From assembly GCF_042676245.1 (NCBI RefSeq), contig NZ_JBHTKA010000013.1, forward strand, positions 62,001-126,000: a stretch of DNA of 64,000 nt, read 5' to 3'. Of this stretch, positions 37,735 through 45,994 are shown piece after piece. The position numbers were made by a program, and so were the translations under genes. The stretch's first letter is position 1. The number at the start of each line of letters is the position of its first letter. The notes below the pieces were generated by a model that saw nothing but the letters and a program-made list of their open reading frames with translations, did no database searches and was not told the DNA's origin. This stretch comes from Ohtaekwangia kribbensis. GTDB lineage: Bacteria > Bacteroidota > Bacteroidia > Cytophagales > Cyclobacteriaceae.

Positions 37735-38195
37735 ATGGAAAGTACATTTGATGTGATTGTGATTGGATCTGGTCCCGGTGGATATATAGCCGCTATACGT
37801 GCAGCGCAATTGGGATATCGAACCGCTATATAGTCGAAAAATATAGCAGCCTGGGAGGAACCTGCACCAATGTTGGTTGTATTCCCGCGAAAGCACTTCT
37901 CGACAGTACAGAGCATTTTCATACTGCAAGCGAAAAATTCGGCACACACGGCATTCGTATCCACGGTCTTGCGTTAGACTTTCAGCAACTCATCAAACGA
38001 AAAAGCGAAGTTGTCAGGCAGAATGTCAACGGTATAAAATACCTGATGAACAAGAACAAGATCGAGGTCATCAACGGTCTCGCTTCTTTTACTTCTGCAA
38101 AAACCATATCCGTAAAGAAAACGGACGGAACATTCCGTTTGGCAAAGATGTCGCCCGTTTTACTTTACAGACATCAACACACCCACAGTGATTAG
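37735..38195 (+). pseudogene. lpdA: Broken dihydrolipoamide dehydrogenase gene
   Basis: The ATG at 37735 opens a clear flavoprotein disulfide reductase start (VIVIGSGPGGYIAAIRAAQL). The frame ends at a TAG at 37831-37833. From 37833 another frame continues the same protein: VEKYSSLGGTCTNVGCIPAK with the redox CxxxxC pair, then SEHFHTASEKFGTHGI-like text and EVINGLASFTSAKTISVKK, to a TAG at 38193. Deleting one TA from the TATATA at the break restores the frame. The product would still stop after about 155 of some 465 residues, so the gene is dead twice over. A few codons after 38205 (LAVKDGKIQTDT) might be a further scrap. Confidence 0.88.
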
Positions 38196-38358
38196 TAAAA
38201 ACTTTGGCTGTGAAAGACGGGAAGATTCAAACGGACACGTAGTGTCTTAAAATTAAAGTTTGTTAAGTATATTTAAGAACGATTAGGTTGCAAGAATATC
38301 ATTTTTGTTACCTTTTATTAAACAACAATCCGTAAACCCATACTAACAAAAACAACCC

Positions 38359-38784
38359 ATGAAATTAAGGCTCATCGTATCAACGCTATTGCTGATTACA
38401 TGTTTTGCTTCGTTTGGTCAGGACAAACAAGCAGATTCTAAAAAACACCATTCGGGTATCGCAGAAAAGGGATTGGTTAAAGTTTCTGTCATGTACCCGT
38501 ATGCAGAGGGCAAGACCTTCAACATGGAATATTATGAAACCAAACACATGCCGATGGTAGCAGCATTTTTAGGTTCCAACCTGGTGAAATATACCATTGA
38601 AAAAGGAATTGCCAGCGGTATTCCTAACCAGCCATTATCGTATATGGCCATTGGAACTTTCTATGTAAAGAACCTTAGTGACTACCAGGCGGCAATTGCT
38701 CCCAACCGGGAGGCTATACGCGCTGACTTCCCGAATTATACCAATGCAACTCCCATAATCCTGGTCAGCGAAGTAGTCAGATAA
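38359..38784 (+). CDS. Secreted EthD-domain protein
   Basis: A 141-residue exported protein with signal peptide cleaved near ASFGQD. The mature part is an EthD/dimeric ferredoxin-like barrel: VKVSVMYPYAEGKTFNMEYY, ETKHMPMVAAFLG (the conserved HMP-type motif), and FYVKNLSDYQAAIAPNREAI. EthD proteins support small-molecule oxidation or degradation in the cytosol; an exported version suggests a periplasmic ligand. Monocistronic. Confidence 0.85.
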   Translation: MKLRLIVSTLLLITCFASFGQDKQADSKKHHSGIAEKGLVKVSVMYPYAEGKTFNMEYYETKHMPMVAAFLGSNLVKYTIEKGIASGIPNQPLSYMAIGTFYVKNLSDYQAAIAPNREAIRADFPNYTNATPIILVSEVVR

Positions 38785-38812
38785 CGACTGAATGAAATCT
38801 CCCATCTCAAGT

Positions 38813-38841
38813 TAGCGACTCAGGTCCGCCTGAAGTCGCTA
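38813..38841. terminator. Hairpin between convergent genes
   Basis: TAGCGACTCAGG (38813-38824) pairs with CCTGAAGTCGCTA (38829-38841) with one bulged base, between two convergent genes. It overlaps the stop codon of the DUF4249 gene and could serve both directions, but the T-tract is weak. Confidence 0.4.
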
Positions 38842-39777
38842 TCTGAATTTTCTTCCCAGGCCGGATACAGAAGCTACATTAAAGAAACCAACCACTGGTG
38901 AGCCATTGGCATTTAGATTAACCATATTGGTTGATACGTTCGTGAGCGGTGTTGATGTAAACAATTCTGAAAGTCCGCCATTGCGATCCGTTTGATCAAT
39001 AACCTCATTGAGGTAGTTAAAAGACGCGAGCGTTATGGAATGAATCTCCACATAAACCGAGTCACCGGGATCAAGCGAAGAGACAGGTTCCCCATCCTCA
39101 TCCTCATCGTTGGCATTTATACCCTTGCGAATCGGAGTAATAAAAGTAACTCCGTCAAATTCGCTGCCTGCGGACTGAGCTGCGTCATAGGCAATATTTA
39201 TCTCACTGGCCTTATTGAGTAAAGAACCATTTTTATACGTGCGGATCCAATATGTATCACCTGTACCGGCTATATCTTTTGCCCAGAATTCCGCCTGATA
39301 GAAATCTTCATTACTTGGTGGTCCCATATCATCCTGTTTCGAAAACGTAATGCTGTCGACAGCGGGCACGCGTCCCATTTTACTAGAGGCCACAAATGTC
39401 TCTCCGTTATACTCAACGGTAAGTGTATAGCTGGTTCCTGTTCTACCCAGAGACATTCCGGGATCAGGTCTCCACCGGTACGATCCGTCATCGGATGCAG
39501 TATCTTCCTGAAATATATATACTCCTCCCTGATCATCTGTGAGCGTAACACTCGCGCCACGTACACCCGGGACGGGTGATGTGTTATCAAAGTAATCCTG
39601 CGTAAACGTGAGCGTAATAACTTGTGTTTCTTCTTTATCGTTAACCCACGCATCGATGTTCAATACAGGTTCGGATGTGCCGGTATCAACCTCTATTATA
39701 TCATCGCATGCCACTAACAGCACCGCAGCGATCATGAAGGAACAAAAAGTATATATATAGGTTCGAATGAAAAGCAT
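38839..39777 (-). CDS. DUF4249 lipoprotein, partner of a TonB receptor
   Basis: A 312-residue lipoprotein (lipobox LLVAC, Cys24). It has the DUF4249 start EPVLNIDAWVNDKEETQVIT and a two-domain beta architecture (SVTLTDDQGGVYIF; SYTLTVEYNGETFVASSKM; DSITFSKQDDMG). It begins seven bases after the stop of the TonB receptor gene and ends at a weak hairpin, so it is the last gene of the operon. DUF4249 proteins pair with carboxypeptidase-regulatory TonB receptors and are thought to be their surface subunit. Substrate unknown. Confidence 0.92.
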   Translation of the reverse strand: MLFIRTYIYTFCSFMIAAVLLVACDDIIEVDTGTSEPVLNIDAWVNDKEETQVITLTFTQDYFDNTSPVPGVRGASVTLTDDQGGVYIFQEDTASDDGSYRWRPDPGMSLGRTGTSYTLTVEYNGETFVASSKMGRVPAVDSITFSKQDDMGPPSNEDFYQAEFWAKDIAGTGDTYWIRTYKNGSLLNKASEINIAYDAAQSAGSEFDGVTFITPIRKGINANDEDEDGEPVSSLDPGDSVYVEIHSITLASFNYLNEVIDQTDRNGGLSELFTSTPLTNVSTNMVNLNANGSPVVGFFNVASVSGLGRKFR

Positions 39778-39784
39778 AGCTGAA

Positions 39785-42175
39785 TCAGAATTTAAAGTTG
39801 TAGGATACCGAGGGCACCATAGTGCCGATGATGGATACTTTATGCGCTTCCGCCTGAATGGGCTGACCGACTACGGCACGATCATCGGACTGTGAGAAAT
39901 AGGTAGAAAAAGCATTTTTCCTGGCATATATATTATATACCGAGAACACCCAGTAATCATGGTTCTTCCGTTCCTTTCCGCTGCGCCTGTGTGTTCGGCC
40001 TTCCATGCGAATAGAAACATCTAATCGGTGATAATTACTAATGCGCTGGTCGTTGCGTGAGCTTGTGGAGTTATAGGGTATCAAAAGTCCCTGCGAAGTA
40101 TATCGCTGGTCGGGATATGTAGTGGGAGTTCCGGTAGTGAAAACAAAATCGGCTGTAGCCGACCAACGTTTGTTGATCTCCACCATTCCTATCACTTTCA
40201 GATTATGTGTTTGATCATATCGCGTAGGATACCATTTCCCCCGGTTAATGCCCGTTACTTTTAATTCCGAACGACTTAAGGTATAGCTTACCCAGCCAGT
40301 AAGTCTGCCGGTTTTCTTTTGTATATAGAGTTCAAGCCCGTAGGCACGTCCCTTACCATTCAGCAAGTCACCTTCCAGGTAACGGTTGCTGAGAAGGTCA
40401 GCACCGTTAATATAGTCTACTTCGTTGTTCGACTGGCGGTAGTATACCTCTGCCGATGCTTCATATTGACTTTTCCCTTCGAAGGTGCGGAAGTAACCAG
40501 CTGTAAATTGATTCGAAACAGTGGGCTTCAGGTTGTTGGTACTGGGGGTCCAAACGTTCAAAGGATTGGAAGCCGTTGTATTGGAAATATAGTGTACGTA
40601 TTGTGATGTTCGGGTATAGCTTGCTTTTACGGAGCTGTTGGCATCGAGTTCATACTTGAAGGATGCGCGGGGCTCAGGCGTGGTATAGGAGGCGATTGTC
40701 TCACCGCTGCTATAATAAGTTCCACTTAGCACGGAACGTCTTTTGCCCGGAATCGTATCGTTATAAGTATACGCTGTGCCTGCTCCCAGGTAGCGGAAGT
40801 TTGATACACGTAAACCATACTGTACTTCCGCTCGCGATGATAAAGTAAGCTTGTGACTTACATACGCAGACGACTCCAGGGCATATTTATACTCGAGGCT
40901 GTTGTCAACCGCTTCTCCATTGGTAACGCCTTTCGTACGTGATGGATTAAACCGGTAGTAGGTAAGCTCGGCACCAAAATTCAATTCAGATTTATCGCTT
41001 ATATAATAACTGAAATCAGGTTTGAAGACATAATTGGTCACAGCTGAGTTCCAATCGTATGAATTATTCTCGTCTTCATCAAAGCCAAGCTTGTAATCGT
41101 ACTGACTATAAATGCCTGAAAAATTAGCAAAGAGTTTACTGGTAATAATGCTATTCCACCGAATGGTAGCGGTCTTATTTCCCCAGTTGAATACGGCATC
41201 ATCTGACAGGCTGAAATTATCACGACCGAGGTATCCGGAAATATATAGCCTGTTTTTCTGATTGAAAGTGTAGTTTGCTTTGGCCGTAAGATCGTAAAAG
41301 TTCAGTCCGAAATCGCCATCCAGAAAAGGGCTGGCGAGTACATCGATATAGGACCTTCGCGCGGCTACTATGAACGAACTCTTCTCGGGTATCAGCGGTC
41401 CTTCAACCGAGAGTCTTGAGAAAATGAGGCCGATGCCTCCGTTTACTTCTACGTCTTTGCTATTTCCATCCTTCATGCGTACGTCCAGTACACCGCTGGT
41501 GCGACCTCCATACATAGCGGGTATAGCACCTTTGTATAGCTTTACATCTTTTACAGCATCGGGATTGAACACCGAGAAGAAACCAAGCATGTGTGAGGAA
41601 TTATATACCGGGGCTTCATCCAGTAACACCAGGTTTTGACCGGTGCTACCACCCCGCACATTAAAACCCGATGACCCCTCACCTACCTGGCTTACGCCGG
41701 GAAGAAACTGAAGACTCTTGACGATATCCGTTTCCCCCAGCAATGCAGGTAGTTTCTGAATGGTCTTAATATCCAGTTTGTTGGTACTCATTTCAACACT
41801 TTTAATATTGAGTGACCGTCCTTCATTCTCACCAACAACGGTGATCTCCTGCAACTGCGATGATTGCTCCTGCAGGTCTACCGGTAATTTGGTATTTTTT
41901 GTCAGGGTTATAGCATGAACAACTTTATCATAACCGATAAAGGTGAACTCCAGCGAATAGGTACCTTCCGGAAGTGTAATCGAATAAAATCCATAGGCAT
42001 TGGTAACGGTGCCCTGACCGGTTTCAGGAACGTACACATTAACACCAATCAGCGTTTCGCCATTCGCGATGTCTTTCACCGTTCCGTCAATGGTATACTT
42101 ACTTTGCGTATAGGCATATCGTGGCAACAATATTGAAAGGATAAGAACTATCCATTTCCAATGAGATTTATTCAT
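39785..42175 (-). CDS. TonB-dependent receptor paired with DUF4249 protein
   Basis: A 796-residue outer-membrane receptor: signal peptide, carboxypeptidase-regulatory-like domain (TIDGTVKDIANGETLIGVNV), TonB plug (FLPGVSQVGEGSSGFNVRGG, VKLYKGAIPAMYGG) and a barrel ending in Phe (MVPSVSYNFKF). No STN domain, so no sigma/FecR relay is expected. It lies in an operon of three with 10 bases to the upstream gene and seven to the downstream one, 1.3 kb after a LytS/LytTR pair on the same strand. Confidence 0.92.
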   Translation of the reverse strand: MNKSHWKWIVLILSILLPRYAYTQSKYTIDGTVKDIANGETLIGVNVYVPETGQGTVTNAYGFYSITLPEGTYSLEFTFIGYDKVVHAITLTKNTKLPVDLQEQSSQLQEITVVGENEGRSLNIKSVEMSTNKLDIKTIQKLPALLGETDIVKSLQFLPGVSQVGEGSSGFNVRGGSTGQNLVLLDEAPVYNSSHMLGFFSVFNPDAVKDVKLYKGAIPAMYGGRTSGVLDVRMKDGNSKDVEVNGGIGLIFSRLSVEGPLIPEKSSFIVAARRSYIDVLASPFLDGDFGLNFYDLTAKANYTFNQKNRLYISGYLGRDNFSLSDDAVFNWGNKTATIRWNSIITSKLFANFSGIYSQYDYKLGFDEDENNSYDWNSAVTNYVFKPDFSYYISDKSELNFGAELTYYRFNPSRTKGVTNGEAVDNSLEYKYALESSAYVSHKLTLSSRAEVQYGLRVSNFRYLGAGTAYTYNDTIPGKRRSVLSGTYYSSGETIASYTTPEPRASFKYELDANSSVKASYTRTSQYVHYISNTTASNPLNVWTPSTNNLKPTVSNQFTAGYFRTFEGKSQYEASAEVYYRQSNNEVDYINGADLLSNRYLEGDLLNGKGRAYGLELYIQKKTGRLTGWVSYTLSRSELKVTGINRGKWYPTRYDQTHNLKVIGMVEINKRWSATADFVFTTGTPTTYPDQRYTSQGLLIPYNSTSSRNDQRISNYHRLDVSIRMEGRTHRRSGKERKNHDYWVFSVYNIYARKNAFSTYFSQSDDRAVVGQPIQAEAHKVSIIGTMVPSVSYNFKF

Positions 42176-42185
42176 GCATTTTTGT

Positions 42186-43409
42186 TTAATGATTGTAGTT
42201 CTGCTTCAGGCGGTTGGCTCCGAATATATAGCCGATGGAAGCACTGCCGGTAAAACCGCGAATAGCTTTAACGGCTCCTGCAGATTCAAATTCAGACGAA
42301 TGTATATAGCGGAAATGGGCACCAGTGAGTATACGTTTTCCCAACCGGTAGTCGAAGCCTGTGCCGATGGTCGTTTGAAAAGCCATTCGTGCTTCAGCCT
42401 CGATTTTTGTACGGATATACTCCGGATCTATGTTGGTACCGAAGCGTCCTCCGAAAACAATTACAGGCATGGGTCCGGTACCCAACAAAATATAGGGACG
42501 TGTTTTATAGCGATAAAAGGCGTAGCGGAAGCCAATGGTTATGGGTAAAATCATTCCACCGCCTGCTTCAATGCGCACGCCATCCATCTCCTGCTTTTGC
42601 GGGACTTTGATCCATCCTATATCGAAGAACCATGCCATCGAATCGTTCATCCAGGAAGTGATGTGTAAGTCCAGCACAGAACGCGCATCACTGATGTCCA
42701 TATAGGTTTTGTCTTTTTTGGTGCGTACGCCTGGCAACAAATAAAAGCCACCGGTGCGGAATTCTACCGATACACGCCTTTCCCAACGAACGCGTTTGAT
42801 GGAATCTTCCATTTCAATCCTGTGTACTTCTTCATTGTATAGTGGATTCTTCCACATGGCGTAAACAGGTGTGACGTTGGTCTTCTGTTCAAGTACAGTA
42901 CCAGCCAAGTCAATCATCTGCTGCACAGATATACCCGATTGTACCTGCTGCCGGCTTAGTATAGCCTCTTTGGAAAATGCTGCTGTATATTTCTCTGCCA
43001 GACATCGGCTGGCTGCATCGGTAACGATATATACCCGGTTGCGATCAATATGAAAATTATCATACACTTCCCGGAGTATGGTATGAAGGAATGTGATGTC
43101 TTCGTTGTGTGATACGCTATCACATTTCCATGAATCTTTTGCGGGCAACGGAAAAATCATAACGGCCGGTGTATTTACTTTTTTCCAGACAGAGTCATGA
43201 TTAACGACTGTGCGTATATCTTTTACACCGCTGTAAAGCCAAAGAATAACGGGAGCATTGGTAACCTGTGCATCGGTATAGGCATGAGACAAGTGGTAGA
43301 TTCGGTTCTTGTCTCCGATGCCTGTCAAAAAAACACGCTGTCCATTGGAAGGCTTCGCTGTAAACGTTATGATACTTATAAAAAAGAAAACAATCCCACG
43401 TCCCCGCAT
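42186..43409 (-). CDS. Esterase-like domain fused to an outer-membrane barrel
   Basis: A 407-residue exported protein (signal peptide cleaved near KPSNGQ). Residues about 25-165 look like the N-terminal half of an alpha/beta-hydrolase of the feruloyl-esterase/PHB-depolymerase kind (PVILWLYSGVKDIRTVVNHD, DITFLHTILREVYDNFHIDR, NRVYIVTDAASRC). At the nucleophile elbow, where GxSxG is expected, the text is TDAASRC, so catalysis is unlikely. Residues about 215-407 are a small beta-barrel (VSVEFRTGGFYLLPGVRTKK, ITIGFRYAFYRYKTRPYILL). It is the first gene of the TonB-receptor/DUF4249 operon. I infer an outer-membrane accessory of that uptake system. Confidence 0.75.
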   Translation of the reverse strand: MRGRGIVFFFISIITFTAKPSNGQRVFLTGIGDKNRIYHLSHAYTDAQVTNAPVILWLYSGVKDIRTVVNHDSVWKKVNTPAVMIFPLPAKDSWKCDSVSHNEDITFLHTILREVYDNFHIDRNRVYIVTDAASRCLAEKYTAAFSKEAILSRQQVQSGISVQQMIDLAGTVLEQKTNVTPVYAMWKNPLYNEEVHRIEMEDSIKRVRWERRVSVEFRTGGFYLLPGVRTKKDKTYMDISDARSVLDLHITSWMNDSMAWFFDIGWIKVPQKQEMDGVRIEAGGGMILPITIGFRYAFYRYKTRPYILLGTGPMPVIVFGGRFGTNIDPEYIRTKIEAEARMAFQTTIGTGFDYRLGKRILTGAHFRYIHSSEFESAGAVKAIRGFTGSASIGYIFGANRLKQNYNH

Positions 43410-43528
43410 AGTTAAACGATTACGGGGCTAAGTTGCAGAATCAGAAAAAAGCAATTCTGAAAAACAGACCGATCCTGAAATCAGGCAGACTCACAGGCTT
43501 TATTAACCGATGAAAGATATGCAGGTAA

Positions 43529-44224
43529 CTAATATAATCTCCCTTCGATCACCAATTGCTGGAATTGCTCGCTATAAGATTCACCAACCGGTATATAACG
43601 GTCGCGGATGTATACTTTTGAATTTCGGAAAGAGACAATTTTATCCACGGATATTATATAGGACCGGTGTACACGCAGAAAACTTTCGGGCAACAATTCT
43701 TCAATGGCTTTGAGTGTTGATTGCGTCAGAACAGGATTACCGTTGTTGGTATAGATTTTCACATAATCCTTATAACCTTCTATAAAATAAATGGAGTCGA
43801 ATGAAATTTTTACGGAACTTCGGTCTGTCTTAACAAATATATAATTCTCGGCAAAACTTGTCTTTTGCCGGAGTGCAGTCAGTACGCGATCGGATGCTTT
43901 TAAAAACCTGCTGAACGATACCGGTTTAAGCAGGTAGTCTATTGCGTTCATTTCGAAACCCAGTATAGCAAACTTGTCGTGTGCAGTAACGAAAACAAAG
44001 CGAGGCAATACTTCAAGACTCTTCAAAAATTCTATTCCCGATATATCCGGCATGTGAATATCTATAAACACGAGGTCCACTTTCCCGGAACGAATCACCT
44101 CGAGCGCATTGCACGGATCATGATATAGTCCTTTAAGACTCAGGTAAGGTATGCGTTTAATATACGATTCAAGCAGCTCCAGTGCGAGCGGCTCATCATC
44201 TATTACTATACAATTTATTTTCAT
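43529..44224 (-). CDS. LytTR-family response regulator
   Basis: A 231-residue regulator: receiver domain (about 1-120) with acidic pair DDE at 9-11, phospho-acceptor Asp55 (VFIDIHMPD) and Lys in YLLKPVSF, then a LytTR DNA-binding domain (about 130-231, VKTDRSSVKISFDSIYFIEG and FLRVHRSYIISVDKI). Its start overlaps the end of the kinase gene by 29 bases, so the pair is cotranslated. The likely target is the operon that follows on the same strand. Confidence 0.93.
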   Translation of the reverse strand: MKINCIVIDDEPLALELLESYIKRIPYLSLKGLYHDPCNALEVIRSGKVDLVFIDIHMPDISGIEFLKSLEVLPRFVFVTAHDKFAILGFEMNAIDYLLKPVSFSRFLKASDRVLTALRQKTSFAENYIFVKTDRSSVKISFDSIYFIEGYKDYVKIYTNNGNPVLTQSTLKAIEELLPESFLRVHRSYIISVDKIVSFRNSKVYIRDRYIPVGESYSEQFQQLVIEGRLY

Positions 44225-45314
44225 TCTCGATTTTATCAGATGCCTCCCTATATTTCACCGGTCTTACCCAATCATCTTCTTCAAGCAGGTAAATACTAAG
44301 CTGAACGGTAAACAGGTCAGGGGCATCATTGATTTCCAACGTATACCGTCCCTTATAGGCCAACTCAAGTCTTCTTTTCGTATTCGCGATACCAATGCCA
44401 AAGCAGTTCGTGTCAGCGCTGATATTTTCCTTCGTCATGCGTTTTGTATTGACGGCTTTGAAGAGTAATTGTTCATCATTAACATGCAGGTCAATAACGA
44501 TGCTGCAAGGCTGGCTATAGGAAAGTCCATGCTTAAAAGCATTTTCAATAAAGGGGATCAAAAGCAGCGGTTCAATTTTAGCGAACATGATGTTACCGTC
44601 ATAAGTAAAGAAAACCGATATATTCCGGCTATTTGAAATGCGCAGTTTCTGCATCTCGATATAATTCTCGGCATGACGGATCTCTTTGAGCAATGATATT
44701 TTTCCATGGCCCGTCTCATACAATATATAGCGGATCAGATGCGACAAGAGCAGTACGGACTCGGCTGTCTTTTCTGATTTTTTCTGTGCCAGCGAAAAAA
44801 TATTATTCAGTGCATTGAACAGGAAGTGTGGATTGATCTGATTTTTGAGGAATGATAATTCGGCAAACATCTTTTCATGCTCCAGTTGCTCTTCGCGTTG
44901 TCTTCGTCTTTCGGCATGGAGGATCAGCTCAAAGCTTGTGCCCAGCCCGAGGAGCAACAGCATCGGAAACATATTCATAGGAATACGATTAAGATCGAAC
45001 GGAGGCAACACCCCGACTAACCCGACAACCATCGCATGCCCCCATGTACGGAGCACGATGTTAGCCAATAAACAGCTTGCTATAAGCAGAATATATAGTT
45101 TGTATTTACGCTCAGCGAGGTATAGTGGCACCAGACCATAACAATTGATAAAGTAAAAAGGTATAGTAGTAGCCATCATCATCACCCAGTATACTGATGC
45201 AAATTCGGCAGACCATTCGGGATTGCCTGATCCGATCAGTGGCCACGGAAATACAAACAAGACTACGATCAGCGCATGAAAGAGATGACGATATAGTCCT
45301 ACTGTTGATTTCAT
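44196..45314 (-). CDS. LytS-type sensor histidine kinase
   Basis: About 372 residues from the ATG at 45314 (MKSTVGLYRHLFHAL). Four membrane segments fill the first 140 residues with almost no periplasmic domain, then a short coiled coil (HAERRRQREEQLEHEKMFAE), the His_kinase block with phospho-acceptor His in NQINPHFLFNALNNIF, and an atypical HATPase (IPFIENAFKHGLSYS). It phosphorylates the LytTR regulator encoded downstream. The input is probably within the membrane. The start at 45341 is less likely. Confidence 0.92.
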   Translation of the reverse strand: MKSTVGLYRHLFHALIVVLFVFPWPLIGSGNPEWSAEFASVYWVMMMATTIPFYFINCYGLVPLYLAERKYKLYILLIASCLLANIVLRTWGHAMVVGLVGVLPPFDLNRIPMNMFPMLLLLGLGTSFELILHAERRRQREEQLEHEKMFAELSFLKNQINPHFLFNALNNIFSLAQKKSEKTAESVLLLSHLIRYILYETGHGKISLLKEIRHAENYIEMQKLRISNSRNISVFFTYDGNIMFAKIEPLLLIPFIENAFKHGLSYSQPCSIVIDLHVNDEQLLFKAVNTKRMTKENISADTNCFGIGIANTKRRLELAYKGRYTLEINDAPDLFTVQLSIYLLEEDDWVRPVKYREASDKIENENKLYSNR

Positions 45315-45465
45315 GCACGTACTCCGGTTTACCCTCTTCATTCTTTCAGCATTTAATATCCGTAGAACCGCGTGAGTTACGAATCGGAGTAGACCAACGC
45401 CGCAATTGTATCTATCAGCATGGCAAATCTGACTTCAAAGAATTTTGTAAAAAAACAAAGAAAGC

Positions 45466-45500
45466 AAGACCTCCCTTCGCGTAGACACAAAGGAGGTTTT
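45466..45500 (-). terminator. Intrinsic terminator after the SusD remnant
   Basis: AAGACCTCC at 45466-45474 pairs with GGAGGTTTT at 45492-45500 (one G-T pair); on the minus strand a T-rich run including seven Ts follows. It still marks the end of the lost SusD operon. Confidence 0.75.
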
Positions 45501-45531
45501 GCACTTTACTATGTTAAACTATATATACCGG

Positions 45532-45735
45532 CTAATATCCCGGGTTCTGTGTCAATGCTGAGACACCACCAGAAGTACTCAAGTCAATCTGGCGTTGTGG
45601 AATCGGGAAGTAATCGCTCTTACCATCAACGAATGTCCTCCTACTATGTCTGTCGTAACTGTACTATCGTAGACAAAAAATTTATTCAGTGTTTCTGCAG
45701 CTATACCCCACCGCACCAGGTCAAAGAACCGATAT
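45532..45735 (-). pseudogene. C-terminal stump of a SusD/RagB gene
   Basis: The minus strand reads RFFDLVRWGIAAETLNKFF, the SusD C-terminal signature. After a one-base shift near 45630 it continues as FVDGKSDYFPIPQRQIDLS and ends ALTQNPGY with a TAG at 45532-45534, the canonical SusD terminus. Only about 65 codons survive; everything upstream and the SusC partner are gone. A terminator follows. Confidence 0.9.
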
Positions 45736-45930
45736 AGGTATATATACCTTAATTGTTGGCGAACCATGAAAATTTTTACCGACCTACAGTCACATAAAAA
45801 ACCAACAAAACGGGAATAATTACCGACCACACAATTTTGATATAGTATATACCACGCCATTCGAGTGCATTGTATTGTTGATGAAAAAACTAACAATTTC
45901 TATTACGATGCTGGATGCCCCTATATAAAA

Positions 45931-45952
45931 AGCCAGCGATATATCGCTGGCT
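45931..45952 (-). terminator. Intrinsic terminator of the metallopeptidase gene
   Basis: AGCCAGCGATA and TATCGCTGGCT form a perfect palindrome with TTTTTATATAG following on the minus strand, 43 bases after the metallopeptidase stop. The remaining bases down to the SusD stump (45736-45930) hold nothing recognisable. Confidence 0.8.
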
Positions 45953-45994
45953 TAAAAGGGAGATTAATCTTCCGAGAAAAATGACCGATGACTA

